Assembly (NCBI RefSeq): GCF_003024515.2
Contig: NZ_PYIX02000004.1
Location: 118,420-182,419 of the forward strand
DNA: 64,000 nt
Origin: Acinetobacter sichuanensis
GTDB lineage: Bacteria; Pseudomonadota; Gammaproteobacteria; Pseudomonadales; Moraxellaceae
Reading direction: 5' to 3'
Positions 9,115-17,988 of this stretch are shown one piece after another. Position 1 is the first letter of the stretch, and each line of letters starts with the position of its first letter. A model generated the notes under the pieces. That model was not told the origin of the DNA. It did not search any database and was given only the letters and a program-made list of their open reading frames with translations. A program made the translations under genes and the position numbers.

Positions 9115-9492
9115 TTAAATGGTTGAATGTATCGCGAGAGCTTGTTTTTGCTTTTTAGTCAGTTGTTCTGTCACCAACTGATACGATGTTTTGACTAAAT
9201 CTTCGATCAACTGCGCATCAATTTTTTCACCTGCATAAATTGAAATCCAATGTTTTTTATTCATGTGATAGCCCATTTTTATAGAAGGATAGAGTTCACG
9301 TAAAATTTCAGATTGTTCAGGTTGTACTTTTAAATTGACAAAAATTTGTCCCTGTGCGGTAGATGTGAGTAAGAAAATTTTATTCATGACTTTAAAAACA
9401 TGGATATCTTCACCAAAGGGATAACTTAATTCAGCAAGTACTTGCTGAGTGGCAATTTGCATTGCATATTGTTGAATTTCAGATTCATTCAT
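9115..9492 (-). CDS. MmcQ/YjbR-family protein
   Basis: 125-residue protein with the YjbR/MmcQ fold signatures: SYPFGEDIHVFKVMNKIFLL, then FVNLKVQP, GYHMNKKHWISIY and a C-terminal helix with LVKTSYQLV. Members have a double-wing DNA-binding-like fold, but their cellular function is not settled. The length is normal for the family (~115-125). It lies between a small membrane-protein gene and the broken transpeptidase gene and shows no close operon partner. Confidence 0.85.
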   Translation of the reverse strand: MNESEIQQYAMQIATQQVLAELSYPFGEDIHVFKVMNKIFLLTSTAQGQIFVNLKVQPEQSEILRELYPSIKMGYHMNKKHWISIYAGEKIDAQLIEDLVKTSYQLVTEQLTKKQKQALAIHSTI

Positions 9493-9521
9493 GCGAAGTT
9501 CCTATATTGAGTACATATCAT

Positions 9522-10118
9522 TTATGGATAAATTGTGATGATGGTTCCATCATCCACCAATTTCCAGATTTCATCCATATCCACATTGCGTACTGCCATA
9601 CAGCCCCATGTCCAGTCATTACGAGGTAAATAATCCATCAATTTCGGTAATTTTTCTACTTGAGCCGTTGTCGCTGAACCATGAATCATAATATCACCGC
9701 CTGCGGAAACGCCCAATTGTTTGGCTTTAGCTTGATCCTGTGCATTGGGATAGGACACATGCAGGGATTTATAAAAAGCACTTTTCGGATTACGCTAATC
9801 TAAAACGTATTGTCCCTCAGGGGTTTTTCCATCACCTTCTTGGACTTTATGCCCAATCGGTTCAAAACCTAAGCGCATAGGATAGTCACGGATGACTTGC
9901 TTGTGATGTAATAATTGAATGTGACGTGCTGATTTATAGGCTTTAACTTCAGTGATGGGCGTTTCTTGGCGAATTTTATTGATTTCAGTTGGCGTTAAAT
10001 TTTGTACATGAATCGCAGATGTTTCAGTAGGTAGATAGCGGGCATATTTTTGATAAACCAATATTCCGATGATAATGAAAAGCAAAAAGAAAATGAAAAA
10101 TATAATTTTTTTATTCAT
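9522..10118 (-). pseudogene. L,D-transpeptidase (YkuD) interrupted by an amber codon
   Basis: One reading frame runs from ATG at 10118 to the stop at 9522 (199 codons) with a single internal TAG at 9797..9795. Before the stop there is an N-terminal membrane anchor (IIFFIFFLLFIIIGILVY) and the start of a YkuD domain ending GDGKTPEGQYVLD. After it the same frame continues RNPKSAFYKSLHVSYPNA, then MIHGSA and the catalytic region WTWGCMAVRN with its Cys. Both halves stay in frame, so one base change, probably Trp TGG to TAG, explains it. An intact protein would cross-link peptidoglycan or attach proteins to it in the periplasm. A true null, a sequencing error, or suppression by an amber-suppressor tRNA cannot be told apart here. 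Confidence 0.85.
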
Positions 10119-10211
10119 TGTTAAAATAACTTATCGATCTAATCAATATTTTACAAAAAATAAAAGCTTATGTTGTGGTGATATTGTTTAAATTTTCTTT
10201 TGAATGACAAA

Positions 10212-10231
10212 GGGTAGAACAAGCTACCCAT
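10212..10231 (-). terminator. Hairpin after selO
   Basis: GGGTAG-N6-CTACCC, 20 bases past the selO stop on the minus strand and followed by TTTGT. A short, weak terminator candidate. Confidence 0.5.
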
Positions 10232-10249
10232 TGGCAAGTTAACATTTAT

Positions 10250-11692
10250 TTATGATGAACAACTGACCATCACTTCAGGCACATCACTTGGTAATGGTGC
10301 TAAATCTTCAGCTTTTTCCAAATCGACTTGTTTGATGAATGGTTGACTGAGTAATTTAAACAGACGATCGACTTCTGAAAAATCACCACGTTCCGCAAGT
10401 TCGATTGCTGTTTGTGCCATATGGTTGCGTAAAATATACACAGGATTGGCTTTAAACATTTCTCCATCAAGTTCGTCAGTCTCTTGATTTGTTCGAATAC
10501 TTTCATATTGTGCCAAAAAGTCTTCAAACTGACGACGATCCAGACAATCATCTTTAATGGCTTCATATTCTTTGCGTTGCAGACGAAGAAAACTGTCGGT
10601 GTAATCGAGTTGCTCTGTTTGTAAAATTCTTAAAAATGCCATCCCACAATCAAAGCTGTCTTTATGAAAACTTGGCAGTCCGAGTTTTTGACATAAACCA
10701 TGCGTGTAATATTCTAAAAATGTTGGCTCAAAATGTTCTAAGCTATCAGCAAGGTCTTGTTTAAATTGTTCTTTATTTTCAGGTGTTGCCAAAGGAATTA
10801 AATGATTGAGCCAATTCCATAGATTCCAATGGGCAATACTTGGTTGGTTTTGGTAGGTATAACGACCATTATAATCACTGTGATTATTGATCCAATTCGG
10901 GCGGAAACGCTCCATAAAACCATAAGGTCCAAAGTCTAAAGTTGAACCTGTAATGTTTAAATTATCAGTATTCATCACACCGTGAGCAAACCCCACCAAT
11001 TGCCATTTTGCAATCATGATGGCTGTGTTTTGAATAACTTTAGTGGCAAATGCCAAAATAGGATTTTCAGCTTTTAAGCATTCAGGATAATGCCATTCAA
11101 TGCATTTTTCGGTAAATTCTTTGAGTAGTTCAGGTTGGTATTGATTGATCCATTCAAAATGACCCAAACGAATATGACAGTCAGACGTGCGGAGCATCAT
11201 TGCGCCAAGTTCCAGTTTTTCACGCTGTACGCCTTGTTCAGATGTCGTGAATCCGACGGAATTGCTTGAAGGTACACCAAGCGCATTCAGTGCATGACCT
11301 GCCAGATATTCACGGATGACAGAGCGCAGTACTGCACGTCCATCACCCATACGAGAGTAAGGCGTTGAGCCTGCACCTTTTAAATGCAAGTCGATGGTTT
11401 GATTATTTTTATTTAGAATCTGAGCAATCAGTAAGCCTCGTCCATCACCGAGTTGTCCTGCCCATTGTCCAAATTGATGTCCTGCATAGACCATTGCCAG
11501 AGGATGAAACTCAGGAAAAGTTTTTTGTCCGCTACAGATTTCAACCCACTCAGCTTTTTCATCTTCTGACCACTGTAACTCATCTGCCAAAGCTGCATTA
11601 AAATGTCCTGCTTTTGCGCCTTTGAGGGGTGAGGGCATTTGTTCATGGTAGAGTTTAGAATTTAAAGATGGATAGCGAGAGTTGAATTGCAT
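10250..11692 (-). CDS. selO: Protein adenylyltransferase SelO (YdiU)
   Basis: 480-residue SelO pseudokinase-fold enzyme, which transfers AMP from ATP to Ser/Thr/Tyr of protein targets in redox stress (known for E. coli SelO). Diagnostic segments are FHPLAMVYAGHQFGQWAGQLGDGR, broken here as AGHQFGQWAGQLGDGR, then LHLKGAGSTPYSRMGDGRA, HGVMNTDNLNITG and DFGPYGFMERF, the last two holding the metal- and nucleotide-binding Asn/Asp residues. The C-terminus is VMVSCSS: the Cys sits where animal SelO has selenocysteine. Length is normal. Monocistronic on the minus strand. Confidence 0.96.
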   Translation of the reverse strand: MQFNSRYPSLNSKLYHEQMPSPLKGAKAGHFNAALADELQWSEDEKAEWVEICSGQKTFPEFHPLAMVYAGHQFGQWAGQLGDGRGLLIAQILNKNNQTIDLHLKGAGSTPYSRMGDGRAVLRSVIREYLAGHALNALGVPSSNSVGFTTSEQGVQREKLELGAMMLRTSDCHIRLGHFEWINQYQPELLKEFTEKCIEWHYPECLKAENPILAFATKVIQNTAIMIAKWQLVGFAHGVMNTDNLNITGSTLDFGPYGFMERFRPNWINNHSDYNGRYTYQNQPSIAHWNLWNWLNHLIPLATPENKEQFKQDLADSLEHFEPTFLEYYTHGLCQKLGLPSFHKDSFDCGMAFLRILQTEQLDYTDSFLRLQRKEYEAIKDDCLDRRQFEDFLAQYESIRTNQETDELDGEMFKANPVYILRNHMAQTAIELAERGDFSEVDRLFKLLSQPFIKQVDLEKAEDLAPLPSDVPEVMVSCSS

Positions 11693-11824
11693 AGTCAGTC
11701 ATCAAAATGGTTTTATCTGACTATAACAAAGTTATAGGATAAGCTGTGCAAAATAGAAAAGAATGACAACATGATTGAACACGTGGAAGTAGAGCAATTG
11801 CCAACTTTTGCTAAATATAATAAA

Positions 11825-11849
11825 GAAAAGCCCCATTTCGGAGCTTTTC
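11825..11849 (-). terminator. Terminator of the desaturase gene
   Basis: GAAAAGC(C)CC-ATTT-GG(A)GCTTTTC stem with T-rich sequence beyond it on the minus strand, 16 bases after the desaturase stop. Confidence 0.7.
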
Positions 11850-11865
11850 AATCATTTAAAAACCA

Positions 11866-13029
11866 TTAAGATACAGTGGTTTTTTTAATATTACGCATTA
11901 AGGTTTCTAAGCGTGAACGGTGAAAACTTAATTTTTGTTCAACCAGTTGGAAATCAACTTTTAATTTTCCATCCATTTGATGAAGCTTTTCAGCCATTGA
12001 CGCTTTTTTCGCTTGAAGCTCTTGCTCTTTTAAAGCCGCCCAGTCATTTAAAGTATGGGTAAATGCTTCATATTCCTGTGCAACTTTTTGTTTCATCGCT
12101 AAAATATCAGCATTTACATCATGCCCATAAACGGCTAAATCTTGCTGTGCATATTTAAAACGCATTGCCAATTCAGCTTTTTTAATATTAAAGCTTGGGA
12201 TACGACGTAAATTTTTTGCTAAGCCGACTTTAGAGCAAGACCAGATGAGCCATTTTGTTGGATCATATTGCCACCATTTCACACCATTACGATAATCGTA
12301 CTGGAAAATGTGATGATAGTTATGATAACCCTCACCCCATGTTGCAATTGCAAGAATGAAGTTATCACGTGCTGTATTTTCATCTGTATAAGGGCGTTTA
12401 CCCCACATATGACACAATGAGTTGATGAAGAATGTCACATGATGACTGAAAATCAGACGCAGTAAGCCACCAAGCAGTAAGACACCCCACATATCACCAA
12501 CAGCCCAACCAATAGGCAATAAGATTGCAGCATGAACTGCAATGACAAGAGGAATATAGTATTTATGTTGGAACATTACTAATTTGTCATTGAGTAAATC
12601 GGGTGCATTTTTATAGTTGGGTTCTGCTGCTGGATAATTACGAAGCATCCAGCCAATATGTGCATACCAAAAACCATTGTTAATAGAATATGGGTCTTGA
12701 TCAACGTCATCAACATGACGGTGATGGGTACGATGTCCTGAAGCCCAGAACAAAATACTATTTTGAATGGCAAATGTTCCCATAATCATTAAAATGATTT
12801 TAAGTGGGAGAGTCGCTTCATAAGCACGATGTGCCCACAAACGATGATAACCTGCAGTAATGCCTAAACTGCTTAAACCGAGTAAAACAAATAAACTGAT
12901 CCAAGCTGCTATACTAAAATCATGGTGCCAAGCATAGAAAGGAATCGCGATCAGTGCAATGATAGGCAAAAAAACTAACGCAAAAACACCGATCCAGTTA
13001 ATTGGGGCTTTGGGTAGGGGAGCATTCAT
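11866..13029 (-). CDS. Acyl-CoA delta-9 fatty acid desaturase (DesC/DesB-like)
   Basis: 387-residue membrane desaturase with the three His boxes of the acyl-CoA desaturase family: HRLWAH, HRTHHRHVD and HNYHH, which bind the di-iron centre. Hydrophobic segments surround them (for example VFALVFLPIIALIAIPFYAW). It should insert a cis double bond into saturated acyl chains using O2 and electrons from a reductase, adjusting membrane fluidity. The C-terminal ~100 residues are charged and helical, possibly coiled coil. The ATG at 13029 is chosen, with AGGAG upstream; a GTG 12 bases earlier is too close to that site. A twin palindrome at 13150..13170 is a candidate operator. Confidence 0.92.
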   Translation of the reverse strand: MNAPLPKAPINWIGVFALVFLPIIALIAIPFYAWHHDFSIAAWISLFVLLGLSSLGITAGYHRLWAHRAYEATLPLKIILMIMGTFAIQNSILFWASGHRTHHRHVDDVDQDPYSINNGFWYAHIGWMLRNYPAAEPNYKNAPDLLNDKLVMFQHKYYIPLVIAVHAAILLPIGWAVGDMWGVLLLGGLLRLIFSHHVTFFINSLCHMWGKRPYTDENTARDNFILAIATWGEGYHNYHHIFQYDYRNGVKWWQYDPTKWLIWSCSKVGLAKNLRRIPSFNIKKAELAMRFKYAQQDLAVYGHDVNADILAMKQKVAQEYEAFTHTLNDWAALKEQELQAKKASMAEKLHQMDGKLKVDFQLVEQKLSFHRSRLETLMRNIKKTTVS

Positions 13030-13149
13030 CTCCAACAGCACTCCTAAAAACCTTAAAATAGTAGGTAGAAAATAAATACAGCCGACTATTTTTTTTGAGG
13101 CTGTAGTGTGTGAATATTAACATGCTAAAATAGTTATTCACCAGCATTA

Positions 13150-13170
13150 TTGTACAACTGTATTGTACAA
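13150..13170. promoter_or_regulatory. Candidate operator: two TTGTACAA palindromes
   Basis: TTGTACAA-CTGTA-TTGTACAA: two perfect 8-base palindromes whose starts are 13 bases apart, about 120 bases upstream of the desaturase start. The symmetry suits a TetR-type homodimer pair; in Pseudomonas the TetR protein DesT controls desaturase genes. The regulator here is not known and is not encoded nearby. Confidence 0.5.
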
Positions 13171-13324
13171 AACAGTAACAGAATAAATCGTATTTTTGGT
13201 GGGTTTGATCGAAAAAAATGAATTAAGAATCTTTTGAAAAATTAAGTAATTTTATGTCGGTAAAAGGTGAGTAAATACGACCTTTATCATTGACTTAAAC
13301 AATAATATCGCATTTATGTTTTTT

Positions 13325-13355
13325 AAAAAGTTGAAGAAATAAACAAATCTTCAAC
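13325..13355 (-). terminator. Rho-independent terminator of the phosphodiesterase gene
   Basis: GTTGAAGA-N10-TCTTCAAC stem followed by TTTTT on the minus strand, 15 bases past the stop at 13370. Confidence 0.85.
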
Positions 13356-13369
13356 AAATTTTGAAGCTT

Positions 13370-14092
13370 TTATTTGATTTGTTGTAATGCGGTTTGCATG
13401 AGTTTTGGAAAATCGGTAATTAAACCATGAACGCCAAGTTCACGTAAGTGTTGTGCTCGCTCAATTTCATTCACCGTCCAAATACTGATATTTAAATTTG
13501 CTTCTTGGGTTTTTTTGATGATCTGATCGGTTGCGAGCTGATTCATCCAACCCATTTGACAACACTTTAATGAGATTGCCTGTTCAATCGCCTGTTCACC
13601 AATATCGTCTTCTATCAGCAAGCCATGTCTAAAACGACTTTTTTGCAGCAGCAGTGCTTGATGAATTTTTAGATCAAAACTGGTAATAATAGCTGTTTGT
13701 TCAAAACCCTGTAATTGTTTTTCCAGTTCAATGACCAGCATTTCAGCGTGTTGCTCGGTTTCAACAGCTTTAACTTCGACTTCTAAGTGTTCAAAGTCGT
13801 GCATAACTTTTAAGCTTTGTTTGAGCGTTGGCGTGATTTGTTTTTCCCAATCCATCCAAATATGCGCTTGGTTATAGCTTTCAAGCTCTGTACTCTTTAA
13901 TGCGTATAAAGGTTGATCTGTGCCTGTAGTACGCAGAAAATTGTCATCATGCATGACAATCAATTCATGGTCTTTGAGTTGTCGAACATCAAACTCAACA
14001 GCACGAATACCTAAGTCATGAATGTATTGGAAACCTGCTAATGTATTTTCAGGTGCTTCGCCACGTGCGCCACGATGTCCGATGATTTTCAT
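13370..14092 (-). CDS. Cytosolic glycerophosphodiester phosphodiesterase (UgpQ-like)
   Basis: 240-residue GDPD with a TIM-barrel fold. Catalytic and metal-binding signatures are IGHRGARGEAPENT (His, Arg, Glu), then VEFDVRQLKDHELIVMHDD (Glu, Asp, His); the C-terminal strand is ISIWTVNE followed by GVHGLITDFP. It hydrolyses glycerophosphodiesters from phospholipid turnover into glycerol-3-phosphate and an alcohol. No signal peptide is visible and the length (~240) fits UgpQ rather than periplasmic GlpQ (~355). Single gene with its own terminator. Confidence 0.93.
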   Translation of the reverse strand: MKIIGHRGARGEAPENTLAGFQYIHDLGIRAVEFDVRQLKDHELIVMHDDNFLRTTGTDQPLYALKSTELESYNQAHIWMDWEKQITPTLKQSLKVMHDFEHLEVEVKAVETEQHAEMLVIELEKQLQGFEQTAIITSFDLKIHQALLLQKSRFRHGLLIEDDIGEQAIEQAISLKCCQMGWMNQLATDQIIKKTQEANLNISIWTVNEIERAQHLRELGVHGLITDFPKLMQTALQQIK

Positions 14093-14210
14093 AATGAGCT
14101 CTGTTTGGTTAATCTAACGAGAAAGATGATTGTTGTTCTGCCTAGAATATTCAATAGAGATGATTAAATTTCTTGTATGTCGAGTTGTCATTAATATTTA
14201 ATTTATAATG

Positions 14211-14252
14211 GAAGTTCCCTCTCCTTTTAAACGGAGAGGGCTAGGGAGAGGA
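14211..14252. repeat. Intergenic GC-rich repeat element, copy A
   Basis: CCCTCTCC-N8-GGAGAGGG hairpin followed by CTAGGGAGAGG, in an otherwise AT-rich spacer. The same core (CCCTCTCC, GGAGAGGG, then GGGAGAGG) recurs at 19880..19911, so this is a dispersed REP-like element. It sits at the 3' end of the adenosyltransferase gene and may act as its terminator. Confidence 0.65.
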
Positions 14253-14292
14253 TTGCTATAAAGCATCCCACCTAATTTATATCAATTTTCGA

Positions 14293-14871
14293 TCAAATCG
14301 TCTCGTTAATATTTTTTTGCCACAGCACTTCACTGCCACCTTCAGCACGTTGCAGGGTACGTGATGCCACAAAGAACCAGTCAGACAAACGGTTGAGCAG
14401 TTGTAAAGCTGTTGCTTGAATGTTTTGGTCGCGTGTATGTACTGTCATTAAACTGCGCTCTGCACGACGACAAACAGATCGTGCCTGGTGCGTATAACTA
14501 CATACGATTGTGCCTGATGGCAGAATAAAATCTTTGAGCATTGGCAAATCTTCATTCATACGGTCAATTTCTTTTTCTAAAAACTCAACACAAATCGGTT
14601 GAAGCATGGTGTAGTTTGGAATACAGACTTCACCACCTAAATCAAACAACCAGTGTTGAATCAGGCTTAATGATTTGTCCCAATGTGCTTTATTTTCAAT
14701 CGTACTGAGTGCGATTTGCGAGCGTAATACACCAACAATGGAGTTCAGTTCGTCGACATCACCCAATGCAGCAATACGTAAGTCATCTTTAGCGACACGA
14801 GAGCCATCACCTAGACCTGTAGTGCCTGAATCACCTGTACGAGTATAAATTTTACTTAAACGATGTCCCAT
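14293..14871 (-). CDS. Cob(I)alamin adenosyltransferase, PduO type
   Basis: 192-residue PduO/MMAB-type ATP:cob(I)alamin adenosyltransferase, which makes adenosylcobalamin. Key segments: IYTRTGDSGTTGLGDGSRVAKDD (ATP-binding N-terminus, quoted here as YTRTGDSGTTGLGDGSRV), then ALGDVDELNS, and the C-terminal helix ARSVCRRAERSLM containing the catalytic Arg/Glu region. The start at 14871 has AAGGA seven bases upstream. It lies downstream of the B12-riboswitch-controlled btuB on the same strand, with a terminator in the 98-base gap. The pair makes a B12 uptake and activation block, although any co-regulation would need readthrough. Confidence 0.95.
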   Translation of the reverse strand: MGHRLSKIYTRTGDSGTTGLGDGSRVAKDDLRIAALGDVDELNSIVGVLRSQIALSTIENKAHWDKSLSLIQHWLFDLGGEVCIPNYTMLQPICVEFLEKEIDRMNEDLPMLKDFILPSGTIVCSYTHQARSVCRRAERSLMTVHTRDQNIQATALQLLNRLSDWFFVASRTLQRAEGGSEVLWQKNINETI

Positions 14872-14909
14872 GTGAGTTCCTTGAAAGTTTAAAATTTAAG
14901 GCTGAAATT

Positions 14910-14944
14910 AAAAAAGGATAATGCCATAGTCATGACATTATCCT
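14910..14944 (-). terminator. Rho-independent terminator of btuB
   Basis: GGATAATG ... CATTATCC stem (14916..14923 with 14936..14943) with an inner CAT/ATG pairing, then TTTTTT on the minus strand. Confidence 0.85.
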
Positions 14945-14969
14945 CAAAGTTTTGTTGCTTTAAATGCTC

Positions 14970-16892
14970 TTAGTATTTAAATGTAACACCGACTGAAGCT
15001 TGACGCCCTGTATTGATATACCAATCATTTGCAGGGTATGTGTTTAATACTTCACGATATTCAACATCACCGATATTTTGGATGTTAGTGAAAAGTTTCA
15101 CATTTTTTGTCGCATTCCAGTAAGCATTTAGGTCTACAGTGGCATAGCCCGGAACACGCAAGGTATTTTTAGTGTCCGCATAAGCTTTAGTACGCGCGAT
15201 GAGAGATGCACTGATCCCATATGTTGCATTTTCCAAACCTGTGCTTAGGGTTAGCGTTTGGCGAGGACGATAGACAAGCTCTTTACCGTTCTCTTTATTT
15301 TCAGAGTCTACAAAAGCATAGGCAGTTGATAAAAATAAATCATCTTGATGCCATTTAACTTCTACTTCACCGCCAGTAAATTTAGCTTTGTTAATATTCA
15401 TGTTTTGACTGACAGGGAATGTATTTACATAGTCGCCATCGCATGTTGCAACACAAGTATAGGTAATTAAGTTTTTAACTTCAGTGTGATAAGCAGAAAG
15501 GCTCGTGCTGATATTTGCATTGATGTCATAATCAAAACCAAGTTCATAAGAAATACTTTCTTCAGGTTTTAATTGATCATTGCCACCCCATTGTGAATAC
15601 ATTTCATTTAATGTTGGCGCACGGAAAGCACTGCCAATGTTGGCATATACACTAGCATTAGGTAAGAAGTGATAGCGAATAGCACCTTGCCCTACAGTAT
15701 GAGTACCAAAGCGTTCATTATCTTCGACACGCGCACCAATTTGAGTATCAAAACGATCATTTTTAAACTGATGCTGTACATAATAACCTGTGCTTTCAAC
15801 ACTTTGGTCATTGTTGACAATCGTATTGCTTTGGTAGTTTGCATCATTATAAGTTGCACCAACCAAAATATTTTGGTTTGGCGTAAATTTCCACTTAAGG
15901 TTTAAATCACCTTCATTATTTTCAGTATTATAATGTGAGGCATACGCAGGTACATTTTGTTTGTCTTGAACATTGGCATAATGTGCATTTAAGATCAAAT
16001 TTGGCAGAATGTTATAAGCAACTTTGGCATTAATCACGCGGTTCTCAAACTCACGCGCTGCTGTGTTGACAATATAGTCATTACTAAAAATATTTGTGCC
16101 TTTATTTTCACTGATCGAAGCTGAAGCATCTACAACATTATCTTGGCTATAACCAAATTTTGCATTATAACCTTTTTGGTCATAACTGGCTTTTTCGCTT
16201 TTAGGTTGGCTTTCAAAAATACGAGTACCATCACTTTCAAGACGTTGTCCACCGACTTGCGCATAGAAACCTTGATCGTTGACCAAGCTTGCTTTTGCAA
16301 TGGTTTTGTAAGTCTGGTTTTCGCCATAAATTCCTGTAAGTTCCGCACCTGATTGTGTTGGTTTCTTAGAAATTAATTGAACGACACCGCCAATAGCATC
16401 ACTGCCATATTGTACAGAAGCAGGACCTTTTAAGATTTCAATTTGTTGTACGTCGGAAGTATCTAAAAATGCAGGATATAAAGGACCTAACTCATTTTGA
16501 CTATTGAGACGCGCACCATCTTTTAAAACTAAAGTATGGACAGATTTCATTCCACGTAAACCAATTTCAGAAATTTGCCCCATGCCACCACTTTGCTTGA
16601 TGTAAACAGCAGGGTCACGTTGAATAACATCTGAAACATTCAGAATAGGGTTTTTCTGAATGGTTTTTTCATCAATCACAGTAATACGTGCAGGAACATC
16701 TTTAATATTTTCTGCTGAACGTGTTGCTGTAAAAACAATTGTATCTAAAGTTGAAACTGGAGTTGACTCAGATGAAAGAGAGTCAGTTGCGAAAGCGGTA
16801 GAAGAAATCCCCATCGCAACAGCGACAGCACCTACAAGCGTCGTAGGTTTAAAAGTTGTAAGTTTAGCAACAACAGACATGATATGCTCCAT
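14970..16892 (-). CDS. btuB: TonB-dependent vitamin B12 receptor BtuB
   Basis: ~640-residue outer-membrane receptor: signal peptide (KLTTFKPTTLVGAVAVAMG ... STAFA), TonB box near DTIVFTATR, plug domain with VPARITVID, IGLRGMKS, EILKGPASVQYGSDAIGG, then a 22-strand barrel ending in GVTFKY with a terminal aromatic residue. It imports cobalamin with TonB-ExbBD energy. The cobalamin riboswitch directly upstream supports the substrate. Start: ATG at 16892 with GGGGAG seven bases upstream; ATG at 16880 is also possible. A TTG further upstream overlaps the riboswitch and is rejected. Confidence 0.93.
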   Translation of the reverse strand: MEHIMSVVAKLTTFKPTTLVGAVAVAMGISSTAFATDSLSSESTPVSTLDTIVFTATRSAENIKDVPARITVIDEKTIQKNPILNVSDVIQRDPAVYIKQSGGMGQISEIGLRGMKSVHTLVLKDGARLNSQNELGPLYPAFLDTSDVQQIEILKGPASVQYGSDAIGGVVQLISKKPTQSGAELTGIYGENQTYKTIAKASLVNDQGFYAQVGGQRLESDGTRIFESQPKSEKASYDQKGYNAKFGYSQDNVVDASASISENKGTNIFSNDYIVNTAAREFENRVINAKVAYNILPNLILNAHYANVQDKQNVPAYASHYNTENNEGDLNLKWKFTPNQNILVGATYNDANYQSNTIVNNDQSVESTGYYVQHQFKNDRFDTQIGARVEDNERFGTHTVGQGAIRYHFLPNASVYANIGSAFRAPTLNEMYSQWGGNDQLKPEESISYELGFDYDINANISTSLSAYHTEVKNLITYTCVATCDGDYVNTFPVSQNMNINKAKFTGGEVEVKWHQDDLFLSTAYAFVDSENKENGKELVYRPRQTLTLSTGLENATYGISASLIARTKAYADTKNTLRVPGYATVDLNAYWNATKNVKLFTNIQNIGDVEYREVLNTYPANDWYINTGRQASVGVTFKY

Positions 16893-16934
16893 ACATTCAC
16901 TCCCCGTGAATGATTGAGTTAAAGGGCACAACAA

Positions 16935-17100
16935 GCAGGTATCCGGACTTAAATATAGGGTGGCAGACCCGTATTATTCCACCTTCCCACAATGATCTAT
17001 TGCAGTGGCGTAAACCTAAGGATTTATAAAGAATAATATTTCATTTTACCGTTGCGGGGGCAGTGTTGGATTTGCACCAACTTCCCTGAGCCTAAGCTAT
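16935..17100 (-). promoter_or_regulatory. Cobalamin riboswitch
   Basis: On the minus strand the sequence shows the B12 aptamer landmarks in order: GGTGCAAATCCAACACTG, CCCCCGCAACGGTAA, GCCACTGC, GGGAAGGTGG and finally AAGTCCGGATACCTGC. It ends about 43 bases before the btuB ATG, so it likely controls translation or early termination of btuB. The 5' boundary is approximate. Confidence 0.95.
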
Positions 17101-17245
17101 AGACTTGTTGCATTTGCGCGCAGTATAGTTGTGGTGAAAATAACTTACAAGATCAACATAAATACACTACAGCATTACATTTGAAAATTATGAATATATT
17201 CAGACTGAGTGAGATTATCAGTATTCACGTGATGGCAGGAAAACG

Positions 17246-17857
17246 ATGAAAGCAGCAATCGTGCATCTTGTTTGGTTGGTGCTGATTTATGCTGTGGCAT
17301 ATTCACAAAGAACAGTTGTGTCTGAACGCCCTCAATCTCCTCCTCTACACAGTACAGCGCCAAAAACTCATACAGAACCATCAAAGCCACATGTTGAGCT
17401 TCGGAAACATCCACATTCTACAGAAGCATTATCCTCTGATGTAAATACAAATGAACATCCGCAAGCTGCGGTGACTGCGGTAAATCATTTGCCTACCATA
17501 GAGCCAGAATTTCCTCCAGAGCCTGAACAGAAAGTTGAGATTTTACATCTTGAAAATAATATGAGGACTTATGATTGTCAGGGGCAAGCGGTGCGATTAT
17601 TTGCACCAGATGCTCAACTTCAATTTACAGGATATTGCCCATATTTAGTGATCAGTGGTCCAAATTCAAAAATTCAAGCAGATCGTGTACAGGTGCTCAA
17701 AGTCTATGGACCTGATACCGTTGTTTCGGTGAATGCTGTTGATTTTATTGATGTGGTCGCACCGAATTCAACAGTGTATTATGGACGTGAATTGAATAAC
17801 AGTGCGCGAGTTAAAAGCAAAGTTTCTGGTCCAAACTCAGTTGTACAAAGGCGCTAG
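17246..17857 (+). CDS. DUF3060-containing exported protein
   Basis: 203-residue protein with an N-terminal hydrophobic segment (AAIVHLVWLVLIYAVAYS) that acts as a signal anchor, a Pro/His/Glu-rich linker (residues ~30-105), and a C-terminal DUF3060-like repeat region from about residue 108: YDCQGQAVRLFAPDAQL, then VISGPNSKIQADRV, VYGPDTVVSVNAV and VVAPNSTVYYG. These short strand-turn units, each with a GPN or PN, suggest a small beta-solenoid. Function unknown. It is divergent from btuB and its riboswitch, but nothing else links it to B12. Confidence 0.8.
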   Translation: MKAAIVHLVWLVLIYAVAYSQRTVVSERPQSPPLHSTAPKTHTEPSKPHVELRKHPHSTEALSSDVNTNEHPQAAVTAVNHLPTIEPEFPPEPEQKVEILHLENNMRTYDCQGQAVRLFAPDAQLQFTGYCPYLVISGPNSKIQADRVQVLKVYGPDTVVSVNAVDFIDVVAPNSTVYYGRELNNSARVKSKVSGPNSVVQRR

Positions 17858-17988
17858 TATCAATGTTAAACATAGATTGTTTTTTGTATGGTCATAGTTT
17901 TCAGCAAACAGTTGAAAATTGCATTACAATGATTGCGCTAAAATAGAGATAACATCTATTTTATAAAATCGAATTAGAGTCAAAATCT

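Larger units (their letters stand above)
13030..13369. other. Desaturase upstream region
   Basis: Non-coding spacer with several nested inverted repeats: TACAGCC/GGCTGTA (13077..13083 with 13099..13105), GTGAATA/TATTCAC (13110..13116 with 13135..13141) and a twin TTGTACAA at 13150..13170. The terminator of the phosphodiesterase gene lies at its right end. Confidence 0.7.

Noticed and set aside
10250..11692. SelO as a selenoprotein with a readthrough UGA
   Set aside because: The terminal motif is SCSS with an ordinary Cys codon, and the gene ends in a normal stop soon after.
16660..16917. An open frame of 85 codons on the plus strand antisense to the start of btuB
   Set aside because: It is the mirror of the signal peptide and plug codons of btuB, has no ribosome site, and encodes no recognisable domain.
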